Positions 36,056-45,302 of a DNA stretch of 64,000 nt are shown piece by piece (the stretch's first letter is position 1; each line of letters starts with the position of its first letter). The notes under the pieces are model-generated. The model saw only the letters and a list, made by a program, of their open reading frames with translations, was not told the DNA's origin and did no database searches. The stretch lies in assembly GCF_030347965.1 (NCBI RefSeq), contig NZ_JAQIBD010000003.1, forward strand, positions 186,001 to 250,000, read 5' to 3'. The translations under genes were made by a program, and so were the position numbers. This DNA is from Sulfurovum zhangzhouensis. GTDB taxonomy: Bacteria; Campylobacterota; Campylobacteria; Campylobacterales; Sulfurovaceae.

Positions 36056-38536
36056 CTATTGATTTATCTTCGCACATAATGTTTTAAGTGTCTCAAGATC
36101 CATAGGCTTGGCATAATAGTACCCTTGTACCTCATCACATCCAAGATCCTTGAGGTACCTTAATTGCACTTCGGTTTCCACACCTTCTGCTGTGACATTC
36201 AGATCAAAGGTTTTTGCCAATGCTACAATCGCTTTGACAATGGCGATACTCTCCTTTGAGACAGGAATGCCGTCAACAAATGATTTATCGATCTTTAATC
36301 GTGTAACCGGAAGTTTTTGCAGATATGCCATTGATGAGTATCCTGTACCAAAATCATCAATGGCAAGTTCAATTCCCATATGTCTTAATGTGTAAAGTGT
36401 CTGAAGTACCTGTTCCTTATAATCCGCCGAAAAGCTCTCTGTAATTTCAAGTTCAATCATTTTAGGAGGGATCTTCGTATTTTTTATGATCCTATCCATC
36501 ATTTCGACAATATCACTGTTAAACAGTTGGATTGTTGAGATATTGATACTCACTTGTTTGATAGAATATCCTTCGTTGTACAAAGACATAAAGTCACTAC
36601 AAGCTTTTTGTGTCACCCATGCACCAAATGGTATGATCAAGTTGGTTTCTTCCAGCAGATCTATAAACTCATCGGGTCCAAGCAGACCAAAACTCTCACT
36701 TTCCCACCTTACCAGTGCCTCCATCCCTACAATTTTTCCGGTACTTATGGAGATCTTCGGTTGATAAAGGAGATGAAACTCTTTACCATTACGGATCGCG
36801 GATTTAAGCGCATTGATGCGCTCTGCTCTCTTTTCAACCTCTGTTGCCAACTGTTTTGAAAAGAAACTGTAACCGTTATGTCCCTGATCCTTGGAGTGGT
36901 ACATTGCCATATCGGCATGTTTGATCAGGGTAACGGTATCCTCCCCATCTTCAGGGTATACGGAGATCCCTATACTGACAGTTGTATTGAGAATATGTTC
37001 ATCAAATACAAACGGCTCATTGAATACATTCAGAATTTTTTGTGCGATTGTCTCAATTTCTTTAGATCCCTCTACATTTTCGATCATCAAAATAAACTCA
37101 TCTCCCCCCAGGCGAGCCAAAGTATCTACAGAACGTATCACATGGTTGAGCCGTGTAGCTACTGCCTGCAAAAGCTGATCGCCGACATTGTGTCCCAAGG
37201 TATCATTGATCTGCTTGAACTGATCAATATCTAAAAACATGATCGCAAGCTTTGTGCTCTGTGCTTGTGCCTTATGAAGGGCATATTCAAGTTTGGATAT
37301 AAAAAGTCGCCTGTTTGGCAAGTTGGTCAAAGCATCATACAATGAGAGGAACTCAAGGTCTTTTTGTGATGCTTTCAACTCTCGTTCACGCTTATTGATC
37401 GTCTGTGCCAGTTGATTGATACTATCAGAGATCATCTCCAGTTCATCCCCTGTATGAACAGATTGAGAGGGTGTGTAGTCACTATGTTCTATCTTTTCTA
37501 TCTGTCCCATCACCTGGTTAAGCGGCTGAGTCAATCTCTTTGAGACAAACCGATGCAATGACCACAATACAAGCAGTGTCACTATCACCAAAATAAAGAG
37601 CAGCTGATATCTATTCTCATACAATGTTTTTAGCAGCAATGATGTATTGAGCTTGGCAGTAAAATAGACCATTCCGTTTTCTGTTTTGAGCTTTACTAGC
37701 GCAAAATAGCTATCATCAACATCAAATACTTCCAACCTATCAAAACTTTTTGGATCATTGAGCAATATAGCACTGGAGGCATAGGGTGACTGCAGACTCA
37801 TTTGCAGTTTTATGCCAAGAGCATTAGATAACTCGGAAAGGTAACTATTTGTAATGATATGGGACATTTCGATATGCGCCGTTATCTGTGAATTATCCTT
37901 TTCAAAAAGGCTTTGATGTGATTTGATGACCAGGTTCCCGTTTGAGTAATGATATGTTACAACACCCTCAAAGGTATTTTCAAGATTATAGTACGATCTA
38001 TGATTAAAGGTTAGTAGCAGGTCTTCTTTATAGGATATTTTTTGATAGGTTTGCTGACTCTCAAGTTTGCTGTAAAGTACGCGATTACCATTTTCATAAG
38101 AGAAAAAATTTAGCCTGTAATCACCTTTTTCTTTCTGAACAAAAGCGATAAGCTCTTCATTCTTATCATGAAGTGCAATATCATCATTCAAAGAGAGCTT
38201 TACCCTGTCAAGCAACTGCTTGACAATCATTTTTTTCTCTTCATCTAACAATGCCGCATTATATTCATACTTATTCTGATAATTATTGACCAGATCAATC
38301 GAACTGACAAGATACTTATCTGTTTTGATAAAAGAGATCCCTTCTTTTAACATCTCTTCAGACTGTTTGGTTTCATTGTACAGTCTTGTAAAACCATTGA
38401 TCATACGTTTTTTGGTATTTTCCATATAGTTTTTTTTCAGTACCGTATCAAAATAGATACCCAAAACACTAACCAATATAATAATTGCTGTCAGTACTAA
38501 AAGTGAGAGGCTATGACTGAGTTTAAGATTTTTCAT
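36056..38536 (-). CDS. membrane-bound GGDEF-EAL protein with large periplasmic sensor
   Basis: The 826-residue protein has membrane helix 1 (about 8-28), a periplasmic domain of about 280 residues, helix 2 (about 311-329), a HAMP region (about 330-385), a GGDEF domain with intact GGDEF at 477-481 and an EAL domain with intact EAL (606-608), ITES (698-701), DDFG (727-730) and AEGVE. Both c-di-GMP synthesis and hydrolysis look possible. It starts 2 nt after the stop of a periplasmic binding protein gene, so the two probably form a ligand-sensing pair. Confidence 0.93.
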   Translation of the reverse strand: MKNLKLSHSLSLLVLTAIIILVSVLGIYFDTVLKKNYMENTKKRMINGFTRLYNETKQSEEMLKEGISFIKTDKYLVSSIDLVNNYQNKYEYNAALLDEEKKMIVKQLLDRVKLSLNDDIALHDKNEELIAFVQKEKGDYRLNFFSYENGNRVLYSKLESQQTYQKISYKEDLLLTFNHRSYYNLENTFEGVVTYHYSNGNLVIKSHQSLFEKDNSQITAHIEMSHIITNSYLSELSNALGIKLQMSLQSPYASSAILLNDPKSFDRLEVFDVDDSYFALVKLKTENGMVYFTAKLNTSLLLKTLYENRYQLLFILVIVTLLVLWSLHRFVSKRLTQPLNQVMGQIEKIEHSDYTPSQSVHTGDELEMISDSINQLAQTINKRERELKASQKDLEFLSLYDALTNLPNRRLFISKLEYALHKAQAQSTKLAIMFLDIDQFKQINDTLGHNVGDQLLQAVATRLNHVIRSVDTLARLGGDEFILMIENVEGSKEIETIAQKILNVFNEPFVFDEHILNTTVSIGISVYPEDGEDTVTLIKHADMAMYHSKDQGHNGYSFFSKQLATEVEKRAERINALKSAIRNGKEFHLLYQPKISISTGKIVGMEALVRWESESFGLLGPDEFIDLLEETNLIIPFGAWVTQKACSDFMSLYNEGYSIKQVSINISTIQLFNSDIVEMMDRIIKNTKIPPKMIELEITESFSADYKEQVLQTLYTLRHMGIELAIDDFGTGYSSMAYLQKLPVTRLKIDKSFVDGIPVSKESIAIVKAIVALAKTFDLNVTAEGVETEVQLRYLKDLGCDEVQGYYYAKPMDLETLKTLCAKINQ

Positions 38537-38538
38537 GT

Positions 38539-39450
38539 TTAAAATATAGGGGACACCTCTTTAACATTCTCTTGGGTCACCAATTTCACCGGTATCTGAA
38601 TATGCTTGGGAACACTTTCCCCGTTCAGCAATGAAATTGCGACCTCCGCAGCAACCTTTCCCCCCAAAGGGAACAGTATAGAGGCACTCTGTGTCCCCTT
38701 CATAATCGACTCTTTTGCTTCAGTAGTATAATCACATCCTACCATAATCATAGAGGAGGGGTCAATACCGTGACGTTTTAAGACAGTACGTACACCGCTT
38801 AACATACTGTCGCTTTCAGCAAAAACAGCATCGAGTTGAACGCCTTCTTCAATGAGCTTTTCCATCTCTATGATCGCATCTCTTCTAAGGTAGTTGCCGG
38901 TACGTTTGATCACTTTGATTTTTTTGTGCTTACCGATCTCGCCCAGGAATCCTTGACTTCTATCCTGTGTTACATCAGCATTTTGCAAGCCTTCAAAGAG
39001 TAATACTTTTCCTTCATTATTCAACTGTTTGGCAATGAACTCAGCCGCCAATATACCGATTTTTCTATTGTCAGAGTTTATAAAGGTGGTATAGGCATTT
39101 GTATCGACGCCACGGTCAAGAATCACTACCTTGATACCAGACGCATGTGCTTTTTCAACTATGGGGACGATGGCTGAAGCATCACTGGTGCCTATGATGA
39201 GTACATCCACTTTTTGTTCGATAAAGTGTTCTACCTGATTGATCATTAGTGAGATTCTACCCTCCCCGTCTGAGTAGATAAATTTTATATCAGGTTGATT
39301 GGCAAGGGTATCCATTACCTCATGTACCTGGGCTTTTCTAAAATCATTTGCCATCGTATCTTGTGCAAATGCCACGACATATTTGTCCGAGCCATGCACA
39401 AGGCCTGTGACCATAAACAGTAGTGATACAGCATAGCGTAAAAGCTTCAT
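38539..39450 (-). CDS. periplasmic sugar-type substrate-binding protein, orphan
   Basis: The 303-residue protein has a signal peptide (MKLLRYAVSLLFMVTGLVHG, cleavage before SDK) and the ribose-binding type I fold: VVAFAQDTMANDFR, LIIGTSDASAIVPIVEKAHASGIKVVILDRG, INSDNRKIGILAAEFIAKQL and MVGCDYT. ATG 39450 is chosen because the longer frame translates the purine-rich ribosome-binding site GGGAGGGGGAG. No ABC permease or ATPase lies nearby. Adjacency to the GGDEF-EAL gene suggests a sensory, not transport, role, as known for NspS-MbaA and LuxP-LuxQ. Confidence 0.88.
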   Translation of the reverse strand: MKLLRYAVSLLFMVTGLVHGSDKYVVAFAQDTMANDFRKAQVHEVMDTLANQPDIKFIYSDGEGRISLMINQVEHFIEQKVDVLIIGTSDASAIVPIVEKAHASGIKVVILDRGVDTNAYTTFINSDNRKIGILAAEFIAKQLNNEGKVLLFEGLQNADVTQDRSQGFLGEIGKHKKIKVIKRTGNYLRRDAIIEMEKLIEEGVQLDAVFAESDSMLSGVRTVLKRHGIDPSSMIMVGCDYTTEAKESIMKGTQSASILFPLGGKVAAEVAISLLNGESVPKHIQIPVKLVTQENVKEVSPIF

Positions 39451-39480
39451 CTCTCCCCCTCCCTTTTTCAAGAAACAGAC

Positions 39481-40869
39481 TTACTCGATCTCAGCAATTG
39501 CCTTGTTGATTCTTTGTACGGTTTCTTCTACACCAATAATGGACATGATCTCATCAAGTCCTGAACCGGTCATGCTTCCGAGCAAACTTATACGCAACGG
39601 TTGACCGATCTTACCAAACCCGATCTCTTTGGTCTCAACGATCTTCTCAAGTACTTCATGGTAGTCACAAGGAAGATGCAGTGCTTTCTCCCAACTTTGC
39701 AACATCTCTGCAAATTCTGCAAGAATCTCTTTTGCATCACCTTTGAAAGCTTTCTTCACCGCTTTTTCATCATATGCTTCAGGTCTATGAAGGATCAGCT
39801 TAATCTGTTCGGCAAGCTCTACAAGTGTCTTTCCTCTCTCTTTGGTCGCATCAAGAAGCAGTTCGTTCTTATCATGCTCCCTGATATCCACACCAAATGG
39901 ATGAAGCAGATCAGCAAGTCTGCTATTAGGTGTATTTTTGATATAGTGTGCGTTTAGCCAAAGCAGCTTATCAAGATTGTAGTTTGATGATGATTTGCTT
40001 AGATTCTTTGGTTCAAATAATTCTACCATCTCTTCAAGACTAAAGATCTCCTGATCCCCATAGCTCCACCCAAGACGTACCAGGAAATTAAGCAGTGCTT
40101 CTGGCAAGAAACCAAGTTTCTCATACTCCATTACATCTGTAGCACCGTCACGTTTTGAAAGTTTTTTCCCCTGCTCATTGTTTATCATCGCCACATGGTA
40201 GAACTTTGGCAACTTGAACCCGAGTGCATTATAAACTACGATCTGCTTAGGCGTATTATAAAGATGGTCATCTCCGCGTATCACATCACTAAGTCCCATC
40301 AATGCATCATCGATCGCCACAACAAAGTTATACGTCGGTGTCCCATCGCTACGTGCGATAATAAAATCGTCTACCTCATCTGCAGATACACAGAAATCAC
40401 CTTTTACACCATCAACAAACGAGATCGTTCCTTCAGTCGGTGCTTTGATACGAATTACCGGATTGACCCCTTCAGGCGGTGTACCGGTAAAATCACGATA
40501 CTTTCCATCATATCTAGGACGTTCACCTGCTGCCATTTGCGATTCCCTGAGAGCATCGAGCTCTTCCTTGCTCATATAGCACTTATAGGCTTTCCCTTCA
40601 TCAAGAAGCTGCTGAATATACTTCTTATAAATATCAAAACGCTTGGATTGGTAGAGCACTTCACCATCATAGCTCATTCCTACCCAGTCAAATGCCTTAA
40701 TGATCGCATCAAGCGCATCCTCTGAGTTACGTGCAAGATCCGTATCTTCGATACGAAGTAAAAACTTTCCGCCTGTTTTTCTCGCCCATAGCCAGGAAAA
40801 TAGTGCTGTTCTTAGTCCACCAATGTGTAAATACCCTGTAGGAGAGGGTGCAAAACGTGTGACTGCCAT
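39481..40869 (-). CDS. gltX: glutamyl-tRNA synthetase
   Basis: GltX charges tRNA-Glu and in Campylobacterota one of two paralogues may also serve tRNA-Gln. The 462 residues carry the class I HIGH-type motif PSPTGYLHIGGLRTAL and the KMSKS-type motif KLSKRDGATDV, with a C-terminal anticodon-binding domain. AAGG precedes the ATG, and an extended -10 (TG-t-TACAAT, 40905-40897 on the minus strand) lies upstream. The sequence alone does not tell whether it is the discriminating GltX1 or the GltX2 type. Confidence 0.95.
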   Translation of the reverse strand: MAVTRFAPSPTGYLHIGGLRTALFSWLWARKTGGKFLLRIEDTDLARNSEDALDAIIKAFDWVGMSYDGEVLYQSKRFDIYKKYIQQLLDEGKAYKCYMSKEELDALRESQMAAGERPRYDGKYRDFTGTPPEGVNPVIRIKAPTEGTISFVDGVKGDFCVSADEVDDFIIARSDGTPTYNFVVAIDDALMGLSDVIRGDDHLYNTPKQIVVYNALGFKLPKFYHVAMINNEQGKKLSKRDGATDVMEYEKLGFLPEALLNFLVRLGWSYGDQEIFSLEEMVELFEPKNLSKSSSNYNLDKLLWLNAHYIKNTPNSRLADLLHPFGVDIREHDKNELLLDATKERGKTLVELAEQIKLILHRPEAYDEKAVKKAFKGDAKEILAEFAEMLQSWEKALHLPCDYHEVLEKIVETKEIGFGKIGQPLRISLLGSMTGSGLDEIMSIIGVEETVQRINKAIAEIE

Positions 40870-40932
40870 AGTAATACCTTGAAGTTAAATTGTGAAATTG
40901 TAACAAAGTTGTGGTTAAAAGGAGAGTGTAAC

Positions 40933-40963
40933 ACCAGCAAAGAGAAATCTCCTCTAAGCTGGT
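40933..40963 (-). terminator. hairpin after the ComEA-like gene
   Basis: ACCAGC and GCTGGT form a 6-bp outer stem, with a second inner AGAG/CTCT pairing, 32 nt past the stop of the ComEA-like gene and before the gltX promoter. It lacks a good U-tract. Confidence 0.4.
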
Positions 40964-40995
40964 TCGTCATTGGATGAGTTTCTTAGTCTGACTAC

Positions 40996-41256
40996 TTAAG
41001 CCTTCTGTTTTGATTTCACATCGTTTTTGACATTCTCTACGATCGCATTTCCGATACCCTTGACACGGGCAAGGTCATCCACAGATTTGAATGCAGCGTT
41101 ATTTCTCTCTTTTATGATCGCTTCGGCTTTCGCTGCACCGATACCCTTTATCGCCATCAATTCCTCTTTTGAATCTTTATTCAGCTCACTAACACTCATC
41201 GCCATCAACGAAGTGCCTGCAAATAGCAAAGCACCCAGAATCATTTTCTTGAACAT
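40996..41256 (-). CDS. ComEA-like exported helix-hairpin-helix protein
   Basis: The 86-residue protein has an N-terminal signal peptide (MFKKMILGALLFAGTSLMA) and a helix-hairpin-helix DNA-binding domain with two hairpins (MAIKGIGAAKAEAII and ARVKGIGNAIVENV) and a lysine-rich end. This is the layout of short ComEA proteins that bind incoming DNA in the periplasm during transformation. Whether this organism is competent cannot be told here. It is divergent from the phosphoglycosyltransferase gene. Confidence 0.86.
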   Translation of the reverse strand: MFKKMILGALLFAGTSLMAMSVSELNKDSKEELMAIKGIGAAKAEAIIKERNNAAFKSVDDLARVKGIGNAIVENVKNDVKSKQKA

Positions 41257-41354
41257 ATTGTCCCCTTTTTATTAATATAACCCCTCTTCCAAGAGGCAGA
41301 TGATTGTAGCGTGCATTATCTTTACGTTAAAAATATAGTGCAATTAAGCTATTA

Positions 41355-41363
41355 TGTTAAAAT
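41355..41363 (+). promoter_or_regulatory. extended -10 promoter of the WecA-like gene
   Basis: TG-t-TAAAAT lies 28 nt before the ATG at 41392. Confidence 0.5.
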
Positions 41364-41391
41364 CTCTTTTAAATTCAATCAAAGGCGAATC

Positions 41392-42396
41392 ATGACCTAT
41401 GCATGGGAGCTTGCACTCAGTGCATTTTTAATCTCTTTGACACTACAGACCATTACTATCAAATATAGTAAGAAGTTCAATCTGTTCATTGATTCCCACC
41501 TGGATGAAAAACCTCAAAAATTCCACGATGATTCAACACCGCGTGCCGGAGGGATAGGTATTCTTTTGGGTATGATTGCTGTCCTTTTCACACCCATCGG
41601 ATGGAAACTTCTTATTTCAATGATTTTAGCGTTCTTAAGTGGTATTTTTGAAGATTTTCACCGGTCTATGCAACCAAAGGTTCGCCTAATCTTACAAATG
41701 ATCGCTGCAGGTGCGGCGATACTTCTTACACATTCGGTTATTACTTATCTGGGCCTTGGAATCTATTTGCCTTATCTCATTGCCATCATTTTTAGCATCT
41801 TTAGTATTGTCGGTTTGATGAATGCCATGAATATTATCGACGGGTTCAACGGTCTGGCATCCGGTGCGACACTCCTTATACTCTTTTCTCTTGGGCACAC
41901 AGCACTGCTTGTAGGGGACAAGGGGATGATTGATATGATCTTAATCGTTTGGAGTGCCGTTTTTGCTTTTTTTATCGTCAATTTTCCAAAAGGAAAAATA
42001 TTTTTGGGAGATGGAGGAGCATATCTTATAGGATTTGTTGTGGCACTGATAGGTATCTTTTTGGCAAGTACCTACCCGGCAATCAGTCCATGGTATATTT
42101 TGGCGATTTTGGGCTACCCTGTTTGGGAGGTGCTTTTTTCTATCTACCGCAAACTGAGAGCAGGACGTTCACCCTTGCAGCCGGATGCTTATCATCTACA
42201 TATGCTTGTCTATAGGCATATTACCAAAAATAATCCCCTCACTTCCCTTGTATTGCTTGGAGGCTATGCCCCTTTTATACTCCTCTCCTCACTTTTCCCG
42301 CATAATTCAAAAGCCAATATCTTGATCTTGCTGATCTTTATTGTCTGTTATGTGTTCTTCTACCGTTTCCTCTCAAAAAAAGAGAATGCGAGGTAG
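41392..42396 (+). CDS. WecA/WbpL-type undecaprenyl-phosphate sugar-1-phosphate transferase
   Basis: The 334-residue polytopic protein belongs to the MraY/WecA superfamily. It has the cytoplasmic motifs TPRAGGIGI, NAMNIIDGFNGLA (catalytic aspartates) and KGKIFLGDGGAYLIGF, and a late HLHMLVYRH block. It should transfer a sugar-1-phosphate, probably a HexNAc, to undecaprenyl phosphate to start a lipid-linked glycan. The frame is open upstream, but AAAGG lies 8 nt before ATG 41392. It converges on pglB (11 nt between stops), so it may start the glycan made by that locus. Confidence 0.87.
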   Translation: MTYAWELALSAFLISLTLQTITIKYSKKFNLFIDSHLDEKPQKFHDDSTPRAGGIGILLGMIAVLFTPIGWKLLISMILAFLSGIFEDFHRSMQPKVRLILQMIAAGAAILLTHSVITYLGLGIYLPYLIAIIFSIFSIVGLMNAMNIIDGFNGLASGATLLILFSLGHTALLVGDKGMIDMILIVWSAVFAFFIVNFPKGKIFLGDGGAYLIGFVVALIGIFLASTYPAISPWYILAILGYPVWEVLFSIYRKLRAGRSPLQPDAYHLHMLVYRHITKNNPLTSLVLLGGYAPFILLSSLFPHNSKANILILLIFIVCYVFFYRFLSKKENAR

Positions 42397-42407
42397 TTGC
42401 TTTTCCT

Positions 42408-44528
42408 CTATTTTTTGAGACGGTAGATCTTGCTATACGGGGTAGATACCACTAGTTCAAAAAGATCTGGATTATATTTCCCCAGGATAAACATTTGTAC
42501 ATAGGTCGAAAGGAATGTCTCTGTATCCATTAGCACAAACTGCCCATAGCTTTGCATATAGATGACAACATATTTCCCCTCTGGATGAAACTGTTGTGCT
42601 TTGACATTTACTTCACCATTTTTTAAATTGTCAGTAAGGATAAAGAACCTGACATCACCTTTTTGTTTGCCAAGATACAGCTCTCCTTTTTTCGCATCCA
42701 TGACAATACCATTGGAAAATTTTAACATCCCGTCTTTCTGACTATCTAAAGATAGCGGATAGAACATCAGCTCACGTAATGGCTTTCCGGTAGTCAAATC
42801 AAGGTTTCCAAACTGAACTACCGTTGGAAATATACGCAGCATACGGTACGGCAGATAAAGATAGATATCTCTTGTCTTTGGAGGCAATTTGTAGCTTGAC
42901 AGTTCCAGCTCAGAAAGCATCAGGTTTGGATCTGTTTGATCCTTCTGCTCATTTTTAAACAAAGTGTCCGCCACTATCTTATATCCGGAATTTACATAAG
43001 TTTCCACTGCCAAACGACTGAGATTTGCTGCAAGTTCAGGAGAAGTGGTCTGAAGGATCTTTGAAATGATAAAATTGTCATTCTGGTGCTTACCTCCATC
43101 AATTAACGTAGAGGTTTCAGAGTAGTACCAGATAGGGTATCCGTAGTCCCACCAAGTGAGCGTGTAGTCTTCCGGTTTTGCTATTGTTTTCAGTGTCTTC
43201 AGATCCTGTACCTCATCTTTAGTCATTACCGTCGGGACTTTATATCCTATAATGTGTTTAATATTTGGATAAAGCAGTGCCGCAGTAGCCGCTAAGACCA
43301 ATGCATACTGCGCTTTTTTATCTTTAAAATAACTTCCCAGCATATAGAAGAAGTAGATTGCTCCCATCGCAGCTACAGGTACCGCATACACAGTAAAACG
43401 AAGACCACCCCAAAGTGCGAATATCCCGATACCCATCAAAGGAAGTGCCAAGAAAAACGCACGGTGTCTTACTGCTAACAGTATATAACCCAGCATTGCT
43501 GCGATCAATCCAGGTACCGAACCACTGATACGGTCTGCAAAAATATCAAACGGTATCTTCCCTGCCTCTCTTACTGTCTGATGCACACCATAAAAATGGA
43601 GTCCCTCAGCTTTGGTTCCCGTAGCCATATAACTCATCATTTTTCCCAAGATAATACCAAAAACATTTCCAAAAAATAATAAAGCGATAAATGCTGCTAC
43701 TGATGCACCTATAAGATATTTTTGAGATACCGATATTTTGGAAAGAACACCATAGACAACCACAACCAGTACAATATGAGCTATATACTCATAAGGTTTA
43801 GGCAGACCAAAAGGGATCATCGCAAGAAATACCAGCAATAATGAGATATACGTCAACTTCTCTTCACGGTGATACCATATAAGATAGAGTGCATAGATGA
43901 TCCCCATTGCATAGATGATTGATGCCCCCTGATCATACAAAAACGGGTAGATAGAGATAGCAATCGCAGCATATAGAGCACTACGCAAGTTAAAGTCAAT
44001 CGTACTTTTCATCAAAAAGTACAAAATAAACATCGGAGCCATAGCCGAGAACATATCCGTATCGTAATAACCGATCATCGTACGGTTATAGTAACTCAAT
44101 GCAATCGAACCAAGTAAAGCAGCAAAAAATCCCCAAAGTGCCTCACCATACAATCTAGCAATCAGAATAATAGGAATCACCACTAAACCGGATATCACAG
44201 CCGGTAGATAAAGCGTGATCGTCTCCAAACTAAAAGGGGTTAATTTTACCAACCAGGTCGTTAAGAAAACCATGCCGTAACTATAGATATCTGGAATTCT
44301 AGGGTTATGCTGATGCATATCAAAAAGTGCCTGCTGCGCACCTGCTGCAAAGAAGTATCCGTCATTGGTATTGATCATGATCTGATCATTCCAATAGAAG
44401 CTTGGATTATCCTGGAACTGCCATACCCATATCATACGGATCAAAAAACTGAAGGCATAGGCCACAAGCATTAACAAAATTAGATACTTTGTATCGACTC
44501 TTTTATCATGGATTGGTTGGAACTGCAT
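42408..44528 (-). CDS. pglB: PglB-type oligosaccharyltransferase (STT3 family)
   Basis: PglB transfers a lipid-linked oligosaccharide to Asn in D/E-x-N-x-S/T sequons in the periplasm. The 706 residues are close in length to Campylobacter PglB and have about 13 N-terminal membrane helices and a soluble C-terminal domain. Catalytic marks are the NDGY motif with D56, GYYDTD (D156, D158), E321 in the fifth external loop, R377 in RFTVYAVP and WWDYGYP at 459-465. The M-x-x-I element (MLRI) and KTRDIYLYLP are also present. It is the last gene of the glycan operon. Confidence 0.94.
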   Translation of the reverse strand: MQFQPIHDKRVDTKYLILLMLVAYAFSFLIRMIWVWQFQDNPSFYWNDQIMINTNDGYFFAAGAQQALFDMHQHNPRIPDIYSYGMVFLTTWLVKLTPFSLETITLYLPAVISGLVVIPIILIARLYGEALWGFFAALLGSIALSYYNRTMIGYYDTDMFSAMAPMFILYFLMKSTIDFNLRSALYAAIAISIYPFLYDQGASIIYAMGIIYALYLIWYHREEKLTYISLLLVFLAMIPFGLPKPYEYIAHIVLVVVVYGVLSKISVSQKYLIGASVAAFIALLFFGNVFGIILGKMMSYMATGTKAEGLHFYGVHQTVREAGKIPFDIFADRISGSVPGLIAAMLGYILLAVRHRAFFLALPLMGIGIFALWGGLRFTVYAVPVAAMGAIYFFYMLGSYFKDKKAQYALVLAATAALLYPNIKHIIGYKVPTVMTKDEVQDLKTLKTIAKPEDYTLTWWDYGYPIWYYSETSTLIDGGKHQNDNFIISKILQTTSPELAANLSRLAVETYVNSGYKIVADTLFKNEQKDQTDPNLMLSELELSSYKLPPKTRDIYLYLPYRMLRIFPTVVQFGNLDLTTGKPLRELMFYPLSLDSQKDGMLKFSNGIVMDAKKGELYLGKQKGDVRFFILTDNLKNGEVNVKAQQFHPEGKYVVIYMQSYGQFVLMDTETFLSTYVQMFILGKYNPDLFELVVSTPYSKIYRLKK

Positions 44529-44549
44529 ACATACCTCACTCTCTATATT

Positions 44550-45302
44550 TTATGACTTGTACTTCAAAAGACTTCTGTAAGTATACCAAGCAAAGTAGTA
44601 AACCGCTTTATGCCAGGGCAGTTTTTCTACTTCACGGTAAAGTTTCCAGTTATATTGGCTGGAGATGATCTTATTGCTTGAAATGGAATCATCGTGTATC
44701 CTGTAATACGCCAAAGGCTCATTCATCCCGTAAGCATAAGGGACCTCTTTTAAAATCTTCAGCCATAGACCGAAATCCTGTCTCTTACGGATAAGCGGCA
44801 TATACACTTTTCCCAATATTTTCGTATCATAAACCGCTGTTAAGCATCCGATGATATTTTGCTTTAAAAGTTCATGATAATCAACCTTCAAAGGCACAGT
44901 GATCTCATCTATGATCTGCTCTATAGATGTTTCAAAACGGTAATACCCGGTATAACTCAATGCTATATTTTCTTTTTGCATAAAGGCTATCTGTTTTTCA
45001 AGTTTCTGAGGTGCCCACAGGTCATCTGCATCCAAGAAAGCGATGTATCTGCCTTGTGCTTCCTTGATTGCCCTATTTCTTGCAACGGCAGGGCCACTGT
45101 TCTCTTCAAGCACAATATATTTGATACGCTCTTCTTTTTGCGCATATCTTTCAATGAGTGCGTCAGAATTATCCGTGCTTCTATCATCGACAATGATCAT
45201 CTCCCACTCTGTATAGGTCTGGTTCAAAACAGACTCTATGGTTTGGGCAATGTACTTTTCACTGTTATAGGAAGGGGTAATAATAGAAACTAATTCACGC
45301 AT
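44550..45302 (-). CDS. family 2 glycosyltransferase
   Basis: The 250-residue GT-A enzyme begins with VSIITPSYNSEKYIAQTIESVLNQTY, has the nucleotide-binding VDDRSTDNS, NSGPAVARNRAI and the DADD metal motif, and ends in a C-terminal region rich in Tyr and Trp (FAWYTYRSLLKYK). It resembles TuaG/WfgS-like transferases. ATG 45302 is preferred over GTG 45305. It overlaps the preceding gene by 8 nt and lies 21 nt before pglB. Donor and acceptor sugars are unknown. Confidence 0.86.
   Translation of the reverse strand: MRELVSIITPSYNSEKYIAQTIESVLNQTYTEWEMIIVDDRSTDNSDALIERYAQKEERIKYIVLEENSGPAVARNRAIKEAQGRYIAFLDADDLWAPQKLEKQIAFMQKENIALSYTGYYRFETSIEQIIDEITVPLKVDYHELLKQNIIGCLTAVYDTKILGKVYMPLIRKRQDFGLWLKILKEVPYAYGMNEPLAYYRIHDDSISSNKIISSQYNWKLYREVEKLPWHKAVYYFAWYTYRSLLKYKS

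Noticed and set aside
36878-37234. Frames antisense to the GGDEF-EAL gene
   Set aside because: Cys/Ile/Tyr-rich shadow translations without ribosome-binding sites. The opposite strand has intact GGDEF and EAL motifs.
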